Notes: generated by a model from the sequence alone, not told the origin. Numbered from the stretch's first letter, positions 1 through 6,256 are shown. The stretch: 10,593 bases of DNA from DATAMF01 sp036260665 (GCA_036260665.1 DATAMF010000587.1:1-10593); one strand, 5' to 3'. A program made the numbers and translations.

Positions 1-108
1 GAACACGGCATCATCGCTCACCTGATGGATCAGAATCGCAAACCCGCCCAAACCTAATCCGGCCAGCAGAATCAAGCGCAGACCGGTTAACCGTCCGCCC
101 GAATCATA
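1..108 (-). pseudogene. FecCD/BtuC-type permease, internal fragment running off the left edge
   Basis: Read on the minus strand from 108 to 1 there is an open 36-residue stretch beginning YDSGGRLTGLRLILLAG, with a hydrophobic segment and ending IHQVSDDAVF. This matches the middle of FecCD-family permeases, inner-membrane subunits of iron-siderophore, haem or cobalamin importers, where an 'SPLRLLLAG' helix is followed by a polar loop before the 'WxxGS' segment. The frame stays open to position 1, so the gene continues to the left. On the N-terminal side the frame reaches a stop at 121-123 and family resemblance ends near 100-108, where the repressor gene on the other strand begins. About the first 100-150 residues of a normal permease are therefore absent. 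It is either a truncated gene, one side of a rearrangement, or one side of an assembly chimera. The family call rests on a short but characteristic stretch. Confidence 0.6.
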
Positions 109-112
109 CTGG
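94..112. other. Junction between a truncated permease and a truncated repressor
   Basis: Two unrelated coding sequences on opposite strands both lose their N-terminal part here. Minus-strand permease similarity runs up to about 100-108. Plus-strand Fur-family similarity begins at about 100 (R-I-I-L-E-V-L), with an in-frame stop at 88-90 just upstream. The few bases near 100-106 can be read as good sequence for both genes, as expected of a join through short microhomology. Whether the join is in the organism or in the assembly cannot be told from the sequence. Confidence 0.55.
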
Positions 113-114
113 AA

Positions 115-459
115 GTGTTGTTAGCCGCGCGCAAGCCGCTGCTTCCGGCGGATATTCTGACCGAAGGCCAGCGCTACTACTGTGATCTGGGATTGGTCAC
201 CGTGTACCGCACGCTGGAATTGATGGAACGGATGGATCTGGTTCGCACCGTGCATGTGGCCGAAGGCTGTCATGGTTATGTGCTGACCACGCCCGGCCAT
301 ACGCATCATCTGGTATGCGAACGCTGCCACGCGACAGTTGAGATTGTTGGGTGCGAATTAGGAGATTTTTTGACTATTGTCGCTGAACGCACCGGGTATG
401 CCATCACCGGACACTGGCTCGAAATTTCCGGCTTGTGTGTGGCATGCCAGAGTCAGTAG
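115..459 (+). CDS. Fur/Zur-family metal-responsive repressor, N-terminally truncated
   Basis: This is a Fur-superfamily transcription factor, which binds operator DNA when loaded with metal and usually represses metal uptake genes. Visible from the GTG at 115: the winged-helix recognition region LVTVYRTLELMERMDLV (residues 27-43), the sensor-type histidines in GHTHHLVCERC (61-71), a second histidine before the end (H100), and the two CxxC structural zinc pairs C68/C71 and C108/C111. The family normally has about 130-150 residues; this frame gives 114. Family-like sequence extends upstream to about 100 (RIILEVL), but a stop at 88-90 closes the frame, there is no ATG and no ribosome site, and the first DNA-binding helix is missing. 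GTG 115 or TTG 118 are only formal starts. It lies 23 bp upstream of the ZnuA-like gene, so Zur-like control of that operon is the natural guess; Fur, Mur or PerR roles are not excluded. Confidence 0.8.
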   Translation: MLLAARKPLLPADILTEGQRYYCDLGLVTVYRTLELMERMDLVRTVHVAEGCHGYVLTTPGHTHHLVCERCHATVEIVGCELGDFLTIVAERTGYAITGHWLEISGLCVACQSQ

Positions 460-482
460 TCTTTGCTCACAAGGAGAAATGC

Positions 483-1589
483 ATGTCACAGATTATCAGG
501 CTGTTGGTTATGGCGCTGGTTGCCCTTTCAGCTTGTGCGCCTGCTGCGCAAGCTCAAGAGACTCAGCTTCAGATCATCGCCAGCACGAGTATTTTGGCCG
601 ATGTCGCGCGCGCTGTCGCGGGGGATGCCGCCGTTGTCGAGTCGCTGTTTCCCTTGGGCGCGAATGCTCACACGGCGGAACCATCGGCACAGGATGTGGC
701 CCGGCTCAGCGATGCTGATCTGGTGCTGACCGTTGGCTTGAATTACGAAGAAGGTCTGCTGACCGTGCTGGAAGAAGCAGCGGGCGACAAAGTCGCGGTC
801 GTGTCGCAGTGCGTACCGGTTTTGCCTGTTTCCGCTGGTGAAGCGAACGGCGAATCTACCACAACATCTGAAGACAAATCGCCCGATCACACCGATCTGG
901 AAACGTTGTGCGCGGGTTACTACGAAACCATTCAAAGCACATTTGGATTAACCGAAATTTCTGCTTCACCCGATGCGATGGGACCGCTGTATGCAGTTGA
1001 ATGCCCCGGACATGATCACGAAGGCGAAGCACATGCGGGCGAAGACATTCACGAAGCCGGAAGCTGCGATCCGCATGTGTGGACTGATCCGGTGAATGTC
1101 GCCCTGTGGACGCTGACTATCCGCGATTTACTGAGCGAGCGCGATCCGGCGCATGCGGATCTATTCGCCGCCAACGCTGATACGTACCTGGCCGAACTCG
1201 CCGCTGCGGATGCGGATGTACGCGCGGCGATTGAGAGCATTCCGGCCAACAACCGCTTCATCATCACGAATCACCAGACACTCGGTTATTTCGCGGCGCG
1301 TTACGGATTGAGCATTGTAGGAGTCATTATTCCTGGCGGCAGCACGACATCGGAACCGTCGGTGCAGGCCACACTCGGCTTGATTCAAGTGGTGCAGGAT
1401 TATCAGGTGCCTGCCATCTTCGCGGAAAACGTGGTGAGCGACAGTCTCGCCGGACAGATTGCTGAAGAAACCGGCGCGCAAGTCGTGACCCTGTACACCG
1501 AATCCTTGAGCGAAGCCGGTGCGGGCGCGGACACCTATCTTAATTACATCCGTTTTAACGCCAACACCCTGGCTGATGCGTTGAAGTAG
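483..1589 (+). CDS. znuA: ZnuA-like metal-binding lipoprotein of a Zn/Mn ABC importer
   Basis: Substrate-binding protein (cluster A-I / TroA-ZnuA family) that captures Zn2+ or Mn2+ outside the membrane and hands it to the permease. The 368-residue product starts with a lipoprotein signal ending in the lipobox LSAC (Cys18). Metal ligands expected for the family are visible: H63 in HTAEPS, H198 in DPHVWTDP, H264 in NHQTLGYF, and an acidic residue at E340 where an Asp is usual. Between the lobes (about 118-195) lies a long insert with a His/acid/Cys-rich stretch around GHDHEGEAHAGEDIHE, a feature typical of zinc-specific ZnuA proteins, so zinc is favoured over manganese. The start at ATG 483 was chosen because AAGGAG (471-476) lies 6 bp upstream and the signal peptide begins there; an in-frame upstream start at 435 would overlap the repressor gene. 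It is the second gene of the uptake operon. The metal is inferred. Confidence 0.9.
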   Translation: MSQIIRLLVMALVALSACAPAAQAQETQLQIIASTSILADVARAVAGDAAVVESLFPLGANAHTAEPSAQDVARLSDADLVLTVGLNYEEGLLTVLEEAAGDKVAVVSQCVPVLPVSAGEANGESTTTSEDKSPDHTDLETLCAGYYETIQSTFGLTEISASPDAMGPLYAVECPGHDHEGEAHAGEDIHEAGSCDPHVWTDPVNVALWTLTIRDLLSERDPAHADLFAANADTYLAELAAADADVRAAIESIPANNRFIITNHQTLGYFAARYGLSIVGVIIPGGSTTSEPSVQATLGLIQVVQDYQVPAIFAENVVSDSLAGQIAEETGAQVVTLYTESLSEAGAGADTYLNYIRFNANTLADALK

Positions 1590-1604
1590 TTCAAGGAAAA
1601 CCAC

Positions 1605-2408
1605 ATGAGCACTGCTCCATTGATGCAAGTCAACAACCTGACCGCAGGCTACAACGGAACGCGCTCACTCGAAGGCGTATCGTTTGAAGTTTATCCGGGC
1701 GAGCGGCTCGGCATTATCGGTCCCAATGGCGCGGGCAAATCGACCTTGTTTAAGGCTATCGTCGGGCTGCTGCCGCACAATGGAGCGATTTCAATCAAGG
1801 GGGAGTGCTGCCGCAAGAGCCACAGCATGGTGGGTTATGTGCCGCAGTACGAGGCGATTGACTGGAAATTTCCCGCGAACGTGTGGGACGTGGTAATGAT
1901 GGGGCGCGCGCGGCACATTGGGCTTATCCTGCCGCCGCGCAAAGCGGATCGCCAAGCTGTGTTTCATGCACTGGAACAGGTCGGGATGTGGCATCTGCGC
2001 AACCGCCAAATCGGAGAACTCAGCGGCGGGCAGCGGCGGCGCGTGTTCGTGGCGCGGGCACTCGCTCAGGAAGCGAACGTGCTGCTGCTGGACGAGCCGT
2101 TCAGCGGCATTGATGCACAGGCCGAAGCCGAAATTTTTGAGGTGCTGGATCTGCTGCGCGCCCAGGGGATTGCCGTGCTGCTGGCGACGCATAATCTGAT
2201 GCAGGCGGCGACGCATTATGACAAACTGCTGCTGATCAATCGCGGGCGATTGGTGGCGTTTGGCAAACCGGGCGAGGTGTATACGCCGGAAAATCTCGCC
2301 GAGACATTCGGAGATCGGATCATGTTGTTCCGCGAAGGGGATCAATATGTGATGGTGGCGGATAAACCGTGCCACGATGAAGAACCGGAATTGCAGCACC
2401 AACATTGA
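1605..2408 (+). CDS. znuC: ZnuC-like ATPase of the Zn/Mn ABC importer
   Basis: Cytoplasmic ATPase that powers the metal importer. All ABC motifs are present in the 267-residue product: Walker A GPNGAGKST (39-47), Q-loop Q81 in YVPQYEAIDW (the PQ..xxDW form usual in manganese/zinc ATPases), signature LSGGQ (139-143), Walker B VLLLDEP (159-165) and H-loop H196. Length is normal. The start at ATG 1605 has AAGGA at 1593-1597. It begins 15 bp after the ZnuA-like gene, so the two are almost certainly co-transcribed. The C-terminus ends in a short His/Glu-rich tail (HDEEPELQHQH) that could bind metal, but this is a guess. Its permease partner is not the next gene but the one after, across the Nudix gene. 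Confidence 0.93.
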   Translation: MSTAPLMQVNNLTAGYNGTRSLEGVSFEVYPGERLGIIGPNGAGKSTLFKAIVGLLPHNGAISIKGECCRKSHSMVGYVPQYEAIDWKFPANVWDVVMMGRARHIGLILPPRKADRQAVFHALEQVGMWHLRNRQIGELSGGQRRRVFVARALAQEANVLLLDEPFSGIDAQAEAEIFEVLDLLRAQGIAVLLATHNLMQAATHYDKLLLINRGRLVAFGKPGEVYTPENLAETFGDRIMLFREGDQYVMVADKPCHDEEPELQHQH

Positions 2409-2419
2409 GGGCAAAAACA

Positions 2420-2980
2420 ATGATGATTCTGGGAGTTAATGTCGCTATTTTTCAGGAAGGCAAAATTCTGCTGACGCAGCGTGAGGATTTCCGCGTGTGG
2501 TGTATGCCGGGCGGCCATGTCGATGATCATGAGTCGGTGGCCCAAGCGGCGATCCGCGAGGTGAGGGAAGAAGTCGGGCTGGAAGTGCAGTTAACGCAGA
2601 TGGTGGGGATTTATTCGCGTCCGGCGTGGAAAGATGGCGGTTATCATATCGTCGTGTTTCGAGGCGAGATCGTGGGCGGAACGATGATGCCGGATCCCCA
2701 TGAAGTGCTGGAGATCGGGTATTTCGATCTGGATGCGCTGCCGACGCTGCTGATTGGACAGTATCAGCGGATTCAGGATGCGGCAGCAGGCATCGGCGGC
2801 AGTATTGCACGATCTGAAAGCATTGTTTATCCGGCGGATCAACCCAACGAGCGGCTGGATTTGTATGCGCAGCGCGACGAATCCGGGTTGGCGCGCGACG
2901 ACTATTACCTTCAGCATTTTAGTGTTACAGAAACCAATCCCACAGGGCTAATTGAGGTAGAAGGTCATGTTGCTGGCTGA
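2420..2980 (+). CDS. Nudix hydrolase inside the metal-uptake operon
   Basis: Member of the Nudix superfamily, which hydrolyses nucleoside diphosphates linked to another group (for example ADP-ribose, oxidised nucleotides, dinucleoside polyphosphates) using Mg2+ or Mn2+. The 186-residue product carries a perfect Nudix box at residues 32-54: G32, E38, then the REVREEVGL core (R46-L54) with metal-binding glutamates. The preceding PGG and the beta-strand MMILGVNVAIF are also typical. The C-terminal 70 residues (after about 115) are not part of the standard domain and I do not recognise them. Start: tandem ATGs at 2420/2423 follow TGAGGG (2406-2411) that overlaps the stop of the ATPase gene; TTG at 2405 is less likely. 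Its last 14 bases overlap the permease gene, so it is translated within the operon. The substrate cannot be deduced. Confidence 0.9.
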   Translation: MMILGVNVAIFQEGKILLTQREDFRVWCMPGGHVDDHESVAQAAIREVREEVGLEVQLTQMVGIYSRPAWKDGGYHIVVFRGEIVGGTMMPDPHEVLEIGYFDLDALPTLLIGQYQRIQDAAAGIGGSIARSESIVYPADQPNERLDLYAQRDESGLARDDYYLQHFSVTETNPTGLIEVEGHVAG

Positions 2981-3914
2981 CGGATTTTTCACCACGCTGA
3001 AATTTGGGTGGATGGCGCTGCTGCATAATTTCGACGCGCTGATCCTGGCTCCGCTGCGCTATGATATTCTGTCGCGCAGCCTGGAAGCCGCGATTATCGT
3101 GGGGATTGTGAGCGGCGTGCTCGGTACGTATGTCGTGGTGCGCGGCATGGCGTTTTTTGGTGACGCATTGGCCCATGCTATTCTGCCGGGCGTGGCGTTG
3201 ATGTACCAGCGCACCAAAGGCGACAGCGATGGATTGTTTTGGGGCGGACTGATCGCGGGGGTGCTGGCGGCGCTGGGCATTGGGTATCTGACGCGGCACG
3301 AAAAAATCAAAGAAGATACGGCGATTGGCATTGTGTTTACGTCCATGTTCGCGCTCGGCATTGCGATGATTTCGCGGATTGAAAACTATACCGGCGATTT
3401 GTCGCATATTCTGTTTGGACAAATTCTCGGTGTATCCGAAAATGACCTTAAACTGATCGCTGGATTCGGGATTGCGGTGATTGTCCTGATCACACTTTTT
3501 TTCAAAGAGTTCATGATCATCTCGTTCGATCCGACACTGGCGAAAACGCTGCACTTGCCCGGCGAATGGTTCCGGCTGCTGCTGCTGGTGATGATCGCGG
3601 TGACGATTGTGGTATCGCTGCAAACGGTGGGCGTGGCGCTGATGGTCGCGCTGCTGGTCACGCCTGCGGCGACGGCGAATCTGATCAGCAAACGACTGCT
3701 GCCGATGATGGTCGTGTCGGCGGTGATCGGCGCGGCATCGAGCGTGATTGGGTTTTATGTGTCGTACCATAAGGATATTCCGACAGGTCCGGCGATTGTG
3801 CTGTCGGCCACCGGAATCTTTGTGTTTGTGTTTGGCGAACAGCAAGTGATCCGCCTGATGGGGCAACTGGCCCAACGAACAAAACGGGCGAAATATCAAT
3901 GGGCAGAAACCTAG
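2967..3914 (+). CDS. znuB: ZnuB-like permease of the Zn/Mn ABC importer
   Basis: Integral membrane subunit (ABC-3 / ZnuB-MntB family) that forms the metal channel with the ZnuC-like ATPase. The 315-residue product has the family hallmarks: RYDILSRSLEAAIIVGIVSG near the N-terminus, the coupling-region motif GDALAHAILPGVAL (65-78), and a series of about eight hydrophobic segments, including a late VGVALMVALLVTPAATA block. The ATG at 2967 lies inside the end of the Nudix gene (14-bp overlap) with GAGG at 2954-2957 upstream, implying translational coupling. The first 20-30 residues are longer than in many homologues, so an internal start such as ATG 3012 is possible. It closes the operon; the next gene begins 55 bp later with its own promoter-like sequence. 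Confidence 0.92.
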   Translation: MLLADGFFTTLKFGWMALLHNFDALILAPLRYDILSRSLEAAIIVGIVSGVLGTYVVVRGMAFFGDALAHAILPGVALMYQRTKGDSDGLFWGGLIAGVLAALGIGYLTRHEKIKEDTAIGIVFTSMFALGIAMISRIENYTGDLSHILFGQILGVSENDLKLIAGFGIAVIVLITLFFKEFMIISFDPTLAKTLHLPGEWFRLLLLVMIAVTIVVSLQTVGVALMVALLVTPAATANLISKRLLPMMVVSAVIGAASSVIGFYVSYHKDIPTGPAIVLSATGIFVFVFGEQQVIRLMGQLAQRTKRAKYQWAET

Positions 3915-3960
3915 CTCAAATTCAGCGCGTATAGTATGATAAACTTCCGCGAGGTGAGGA
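3912..3960 (+). promoter_or_regulatory. Possible promoter and strong ribosome site before the DUF4013 cassette
   Basis: The 55-bp gap after the permease gene contains TATGAT (3935-3940), a good -10 candidate, but no convincing -35 at the usual distance. It is followed by GAGGTGAGGA (3951-3960), a strong Shine-Dalgarno about 9 bp before the ATG at 3970. No terminator hairpin is visible after the permease gene, so read-through from the metal operon is also possible. Confidence 0.35.
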
Positions 3961-3969
3961 TAGAATACT

Positions 3970-4611
3970 ATGGACCTGGGACGTGCCATTTCATTCCCCT
4001 TTGATGATCGAGATTGGCCTGTCAAGACGCTGGTAGGCACCTTACTCTGTTTGATTCCCTTCGTCGCGCTAGGGTATCAGGTTTCCGTCGCGCGGAACGT
4101 GATTCATAACCGCAAAAATCCGCTGCCGGGAACGGATGAGATCGGCCAAGTTGTGACAGATGCGATTATGGCGACAATTGGCGGGATGATTTTTTTCCTG
4201 CCGCTGACGCTGGTGATGTGTGTGTTTCTGTTCCCAACGGTTTTAACCGGCAATTCGGATGTCAGCTTCATTCTGTCGTGCCTGGTGCTGCCGTGCCTGG
4301 TTATTTTCGGGATTCTGTACGCTATTCCCGCGACGGGGATGTATTGGGCAGGCCTGATCCGGTATGCGCAGACAGGCAATTTCTCTGAATTTTTGCAGAT
4401 CAGCTCGTTGTGGGGCGATGTGCGGATGTATTTTAGTACGCTCGTGCTGCTGCTGGCCTATTATGTCGCGGTGACGCTGGTAGCGGTAATCGTGGCTCCG
4501 TTTTTGCTGGTTACCTGTGTCGGTATTTTTGTGCTCGGCTTCGGTTATATGGTCATCACCGGACATCTGATCGGACAGGCCGGACAGCTTATTATGCGTG
4601 AAGAAGGCTAG
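3970..4611 (+). CDS. DUF4013 family membrane protein (copy 1)
   Basis: A 213-residue polytopic membrane protein of the DUF4013 type, whose function is unknown. Family signs: the N-terminal DLGRAISFPFDDRDW followed by an 'IG/VG-TLL' helix, then LGYQVSVARNVIH and a short basic/polar stretch before LP (residues 34-53). Four to five hydrophobic segments follow (about 68-92, 99-127, 153-180, 180-200), with RYAQTGNFSEF between them. It is shorter than copy 2 (213 versus 254 residues): it lacks the WDD after the LP, a central loop and the basic tail. It opens a four-gene cassette: the next gene starts 3 bp after its stop. It resembles the fourth gene at both ends (N-terminal PF motif, LGYQ...R.VIH, and HL.GQ near the C-terminus), so the two probably arose by duplication. 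The role is not known. Confidence 0.8.
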   Translation: MDLGRAISFPFDDRDWPVKTLVGTLLCLIPFVALGYQVSVARNVIHNRKNPLPGTDEIGQVVTDAIMATIGGMIFFLPLTLVMCVFLFPTVLTGNSDVSFILSCLVLPCLVIFGILYAIPATGMYWAGLIRYAQTGNFSEFLQISSLWGDVRMYFSTLVLLLAYYVAVTLVAVIVAPFLLVTCVGIFVLGFGYMVITGHLIGQAGQLIMREEG

Positions 4612-4614
4612 TTC

Positions 4615-4947
4615 ATGGGACGAAGTTTATCCACGATTATTATCTGGGGTGTGCTGGCATTTCTGCTGGCGATGATGCTGACCTCACCTACCGGAGCCGT
4701 CGCCAATGCGAACGGCGCGGTTTTGTTTGGGATCGTGCTGGTGCTCACCGTCGCCGCGACGCTTAGTACGCTGGCAATCTGGGTCGGCGGAGCCAAACGG
4801 GAAGAGGAAGAAGTACACCATATCGCCAAAGCCAAACGCGCCTATTCAAACCGGGTCGAACGACTGTTGGAAGACCTGGACGATAACGAAATCTACGAAC
4901 TGGAACAACGGTTGTTAGAAGGCGAGCAACGGAGACAAGCACGATGA
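4615..4947 (+). CDS. Small two-TM membrane protein, paralogue A
   Basis: A 110-residue protein I do not recognise as a named family. Two hydrophobic segments (about 7-24 and 34-57) are separated by a short LTSPTGAVANANG loop. They are followed by a charged, helical cytoplasmic tail that contains NRVERLLEDL then EIYELEQRLL (79-101) and ends in Arg/Gln-rich residues. The tail looks amphipathic, suitable for a short coiled coil or a protein contact, and is loosely reminiscent of SHOCT-like tails. It starts 3 bp after copy 1 of DUF4013 and overlaps the next gene by 4 bp (ATGA, 4944-4947), so it is translationally coupled. It is homologous to the neighbour just downstream along the whole length. 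No obvious ribosome site precedes its ATG apart from AAGAAGG at 4601-4607. Confidence 0.75.
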   Translation: MGRSLSTIIIWGVLAFLLAMMLTSPTGAVANANGAVLFGIVLVLTVAATLSTLAIWVGGAKREEEEVHHIAKAKRAYSNRVERLLEDLDDNEIYELEQRLLEGEQRRQAR

Positions 4948-5279
4948 CAAGCCGATGGTTAGCAACAGGCATGGTCTGGTTTCTGGTGAGTATCATCCTG
5001 GCAATCGTTCTGACTTCTTCCACAGGACCAGCGGCAAGCTCAAGCGGGACCGCGATTGCACTGACGGTGATTCTGGCCGGGGCAGCGGTGATGGCTACCT
5101 CCAGCATCTGGGGACAATATGAGCAGCGGTTGGGCGAAAAAACGTCGTTCAGTAAAGGGAAGCGTGTGGAACAAAACCGCGTCCAACGGCTGATCCAAGA
5201 CCTGAGCGACGACGAGATTTACGAACTCGAAGCGACGTTATTGGCGCAAGAGAACCGACATAATCACAACCGTTCGTGA
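4944..5279 (+). CDS. Small two-TM membrane protein, paralogue B
   Basis: A 111-residue tandem paralogue of the preceding gene. It shares the LTS.TG loop between two hydrophobic segments (about 7-24 and 36-56), the S..IW at the end of the second segment, the K.KR lead-in, and the tail NRVQRLIQDL plus DEIYELEATLL (78-100). The start at ATG 4944 overlaps the previous stop by 4 bp, with GGAGA at 4930-4934. Conservation is highest in the cytoplasmic tail and the TM1-TM2 loop rather than in the hydrophobic parts, which suggests that the tail is the working part. Two related subunits made from coupled genes would be suited to forming a heteromer. The function is unknown. Confidence 0.75.
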   Translation: MTSRWLATGMVWFLVSIILAIVLTSSTGPAASSSGTAIALTVILAGAAVMATSSIWGQYEQRLGEKTSFSKGKRVEQNRVQRLIQDLSDDEIYELEATLLAQENRHNHNRS

Positions 5280-5292
5280 ACAGGAATAAGCC

Positions 5293-6057
5293 GTGATTGA
5301 TCTATCGCGCGCGATCAAATATCCCTTCAAGGGACCAAACGCCCTGACGAAAACGTTCGTTGGGGCGTTGTTGTATCTGTTCTGGCCGATTTTTTTGCTC
5401 AGCGGCATGGTTCTGCTGGGCTATCAGATACGCATCATCCGGGATGTGATCCACCAACGGGATGAGAGCTTGCCCGAATGGGATGATATGGGACACGATT
5501 TCATGGAAGGGCTTAAGGTCTTTCTGGGAAGCGTGCTGTATTATCTGCCAGCGATTGTGTTCGGGGCAGCGGGCGCAAGCCGTATCTGGGCGGTGCTGAA
5601 TGATATGCTCTCGAACCTGAACATTACGGACCTCGTGTTGGGTGGTCAGGTCAAGACCGTCGAACGGGGCGATATTGGCGTGATCTGCCTGCTGTTCACG
5701 CTGGCGATGCTGTGGCTGGTGGTCAGCGCGCCGCTGATTATGACGGCTCTGGCGCGGTATGCGGAAACCGAGGAATTCTCCGCCTTCACGAACCTGGCGC
5801 GCAATGCACGGGATGTCTGGGAACAACGCAGCACAGCCAGCATGTTGATGCTCAATTTGTTCGCGCTGGGTGTGGTGACACAAGCAGTCAGCGCGGTGGT
5901 GTCGCTGTTGGGAATCGGGTGCATTATCGGCGGATACCTGCAATACATCCAGTTTGTGGCGGTCTGCCATCTGGGCGGGCAGTGGGGCACGGTGCTAAAA
6001 GAACGACGCCCGGCGCGTAAAGTGATCCGGCCTATCAAACCGCCCAAACGCGTGTAG
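5293..6057 (+). CDS. DUF4013 family membrane protein (copy 2)
   Basis: A 254-residue polytopic membrane protein, a second and more canonical DUF4013 member: DLSRAIKYPFKGP at the start, then LLGYQIRIIRDVIHQRDESLPEWDDMG (in two parts, 41-53 and 54-67), a motif well kept in the family. Hydrophobic segments lie at about 22-45, 72-95, 128-152, 183-205 and 206-225. RYAETEEFSAF (155-165) matches RYAQTGNFSEF of copy 1. The C-terminal 20 residues are strongly basic (RRPARKVIRPIKPPKR), likely cytoplasmic. It starts with GTG at 5293, with AGGA at 5282-5285, 13 bp after the small paralogue B. It closes the cassette; no convincing terminator directly follows. Members are often found near other small membrane proteins, but no function has been assigned that I know of. 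Confidence 0.82.
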   Translation: MIDLSRAIKYPFKGPNALTKTFVGALLYLFWPIFLLSGMVLLGYQIRIIRDVIHQRDESLPEWDDMGHDFMEGLKVFLGSVLYYLPAIVFGAAGASRIWAVLNDMLSNLNITDLVLGGQVKTVERGDIGVICLLFTLAMLWLVVSAPLIMTALARYAETEEFSAFTNLARNARDVWEQRSTASMLMLNLFALGVVTQAVSAVVSLLGIGCIIGGYLQYIQFVAVCHLGGQWGTVLKERRPARKVIRPIKPPKRV

Positions 6058-6087
6058 AGCACGAGTGCGGCCAGCAATTTTTCGGCA

Positions 6088-6120
6088 GATCTAAGTTTGA
6101 TCTAAGGTTCGCCTAAGATC
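6088..6120. promoter_or_regulatory. Three 11-nt direct repeats with CTAAG core
   Basis: Units of 11 nt at 6088-6098, 6099-6109 and 6110-6120 each carry CTAAG in the same register (6091, 6102, 6113); the first two share GATCTAAG and nine or more bases. A spacing of 11 places the cores on one face of the helix. This is the layout of operators for OmpR/PhoB-type response regulators and of the triple Pho boxes of cyanobacteria, although the core sequence differs. CATATT/TATTTT at 6123-6130 could serve as a -10 to the right. No protein-coding gene follows on that strand, so a target would have to be an RNA or a lost gene. Confidence 0.35.
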
Positions 6121-6126
6121 AACATA

Positions 6127-6212
6127 TTTTCCCTCAAGTCAATCGGTTTGTGGATCTTGGTCCAAAATGTTACCCCCCCTTGGACAATGGTTTGAGGGAA
6201 AACCGGGGGTAA
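6127..6212. repeat. Interlocked inverted repeats, pseudoknot-like
   Basis: An 11-bp perfect inverted repeat pairs 6127-6137 (TTTTCCCTCAA) with 6192-6202. Inside its loop GTCCAA (6160-6165) can pair with TTGGAC (6180-6185). TTACCCCC (6170-6177), in the loop of that hairpin, can pair with GGGGGTAA (6205-6212), which lies outside the first stem. The crossing pairs give a pseudoknot topology if transcribed. No U-run follows, so it is not a standard terminator. It might be a decayed mobile element, a transcription barrier between convergent genes or a structured RNA. Confidence 0.4.
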
Positions 6213-6244
6213 AAAATGGGTAGTTTATCGAACTTCTGAATGAT

Positions 6245-6256
6245 CCCCCCCCCCCC
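6245..6256. repeat. Homopolymer run of 12 C
   Basis: Twelve consecutive C are followed directly by GCGCGC. Such a run is prone to slippage in the cell and to length errors in sequencing. It lies outside any gene I can support. Confidence 0.9.

Noticed and set aside
435..482. Upstream in-frame start for the ZnuA-like gene
   Set aside because: It would overlap the repressor gene and put 16 residues before the signal peptide; ATG 483 has AAGGAG and a proper lipoprotein signal.
460..482. Zur operator before the ZnuA-like gene
   Set aside because: The 23-bp spacer shows no palindrome; any operator would lie upstream of the truncated repressor gene, where the sequence changes to the permease fragment.
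1161..1628. 155-codon minus-strand frame opposite the ZnuA-like gene
   Set aside because: Shadow of the coding strand; no start context or domain.
2925..4040. Long 371-codon open frame on the minus strand opposite the ZnuB-like gene
   Set aside because: It is antisense to a clear permease; composition is His/Arg/Gln-rich low complexity, as expected from the reverse of hydrophobic codons, and it lacks any domain or ribosome site.
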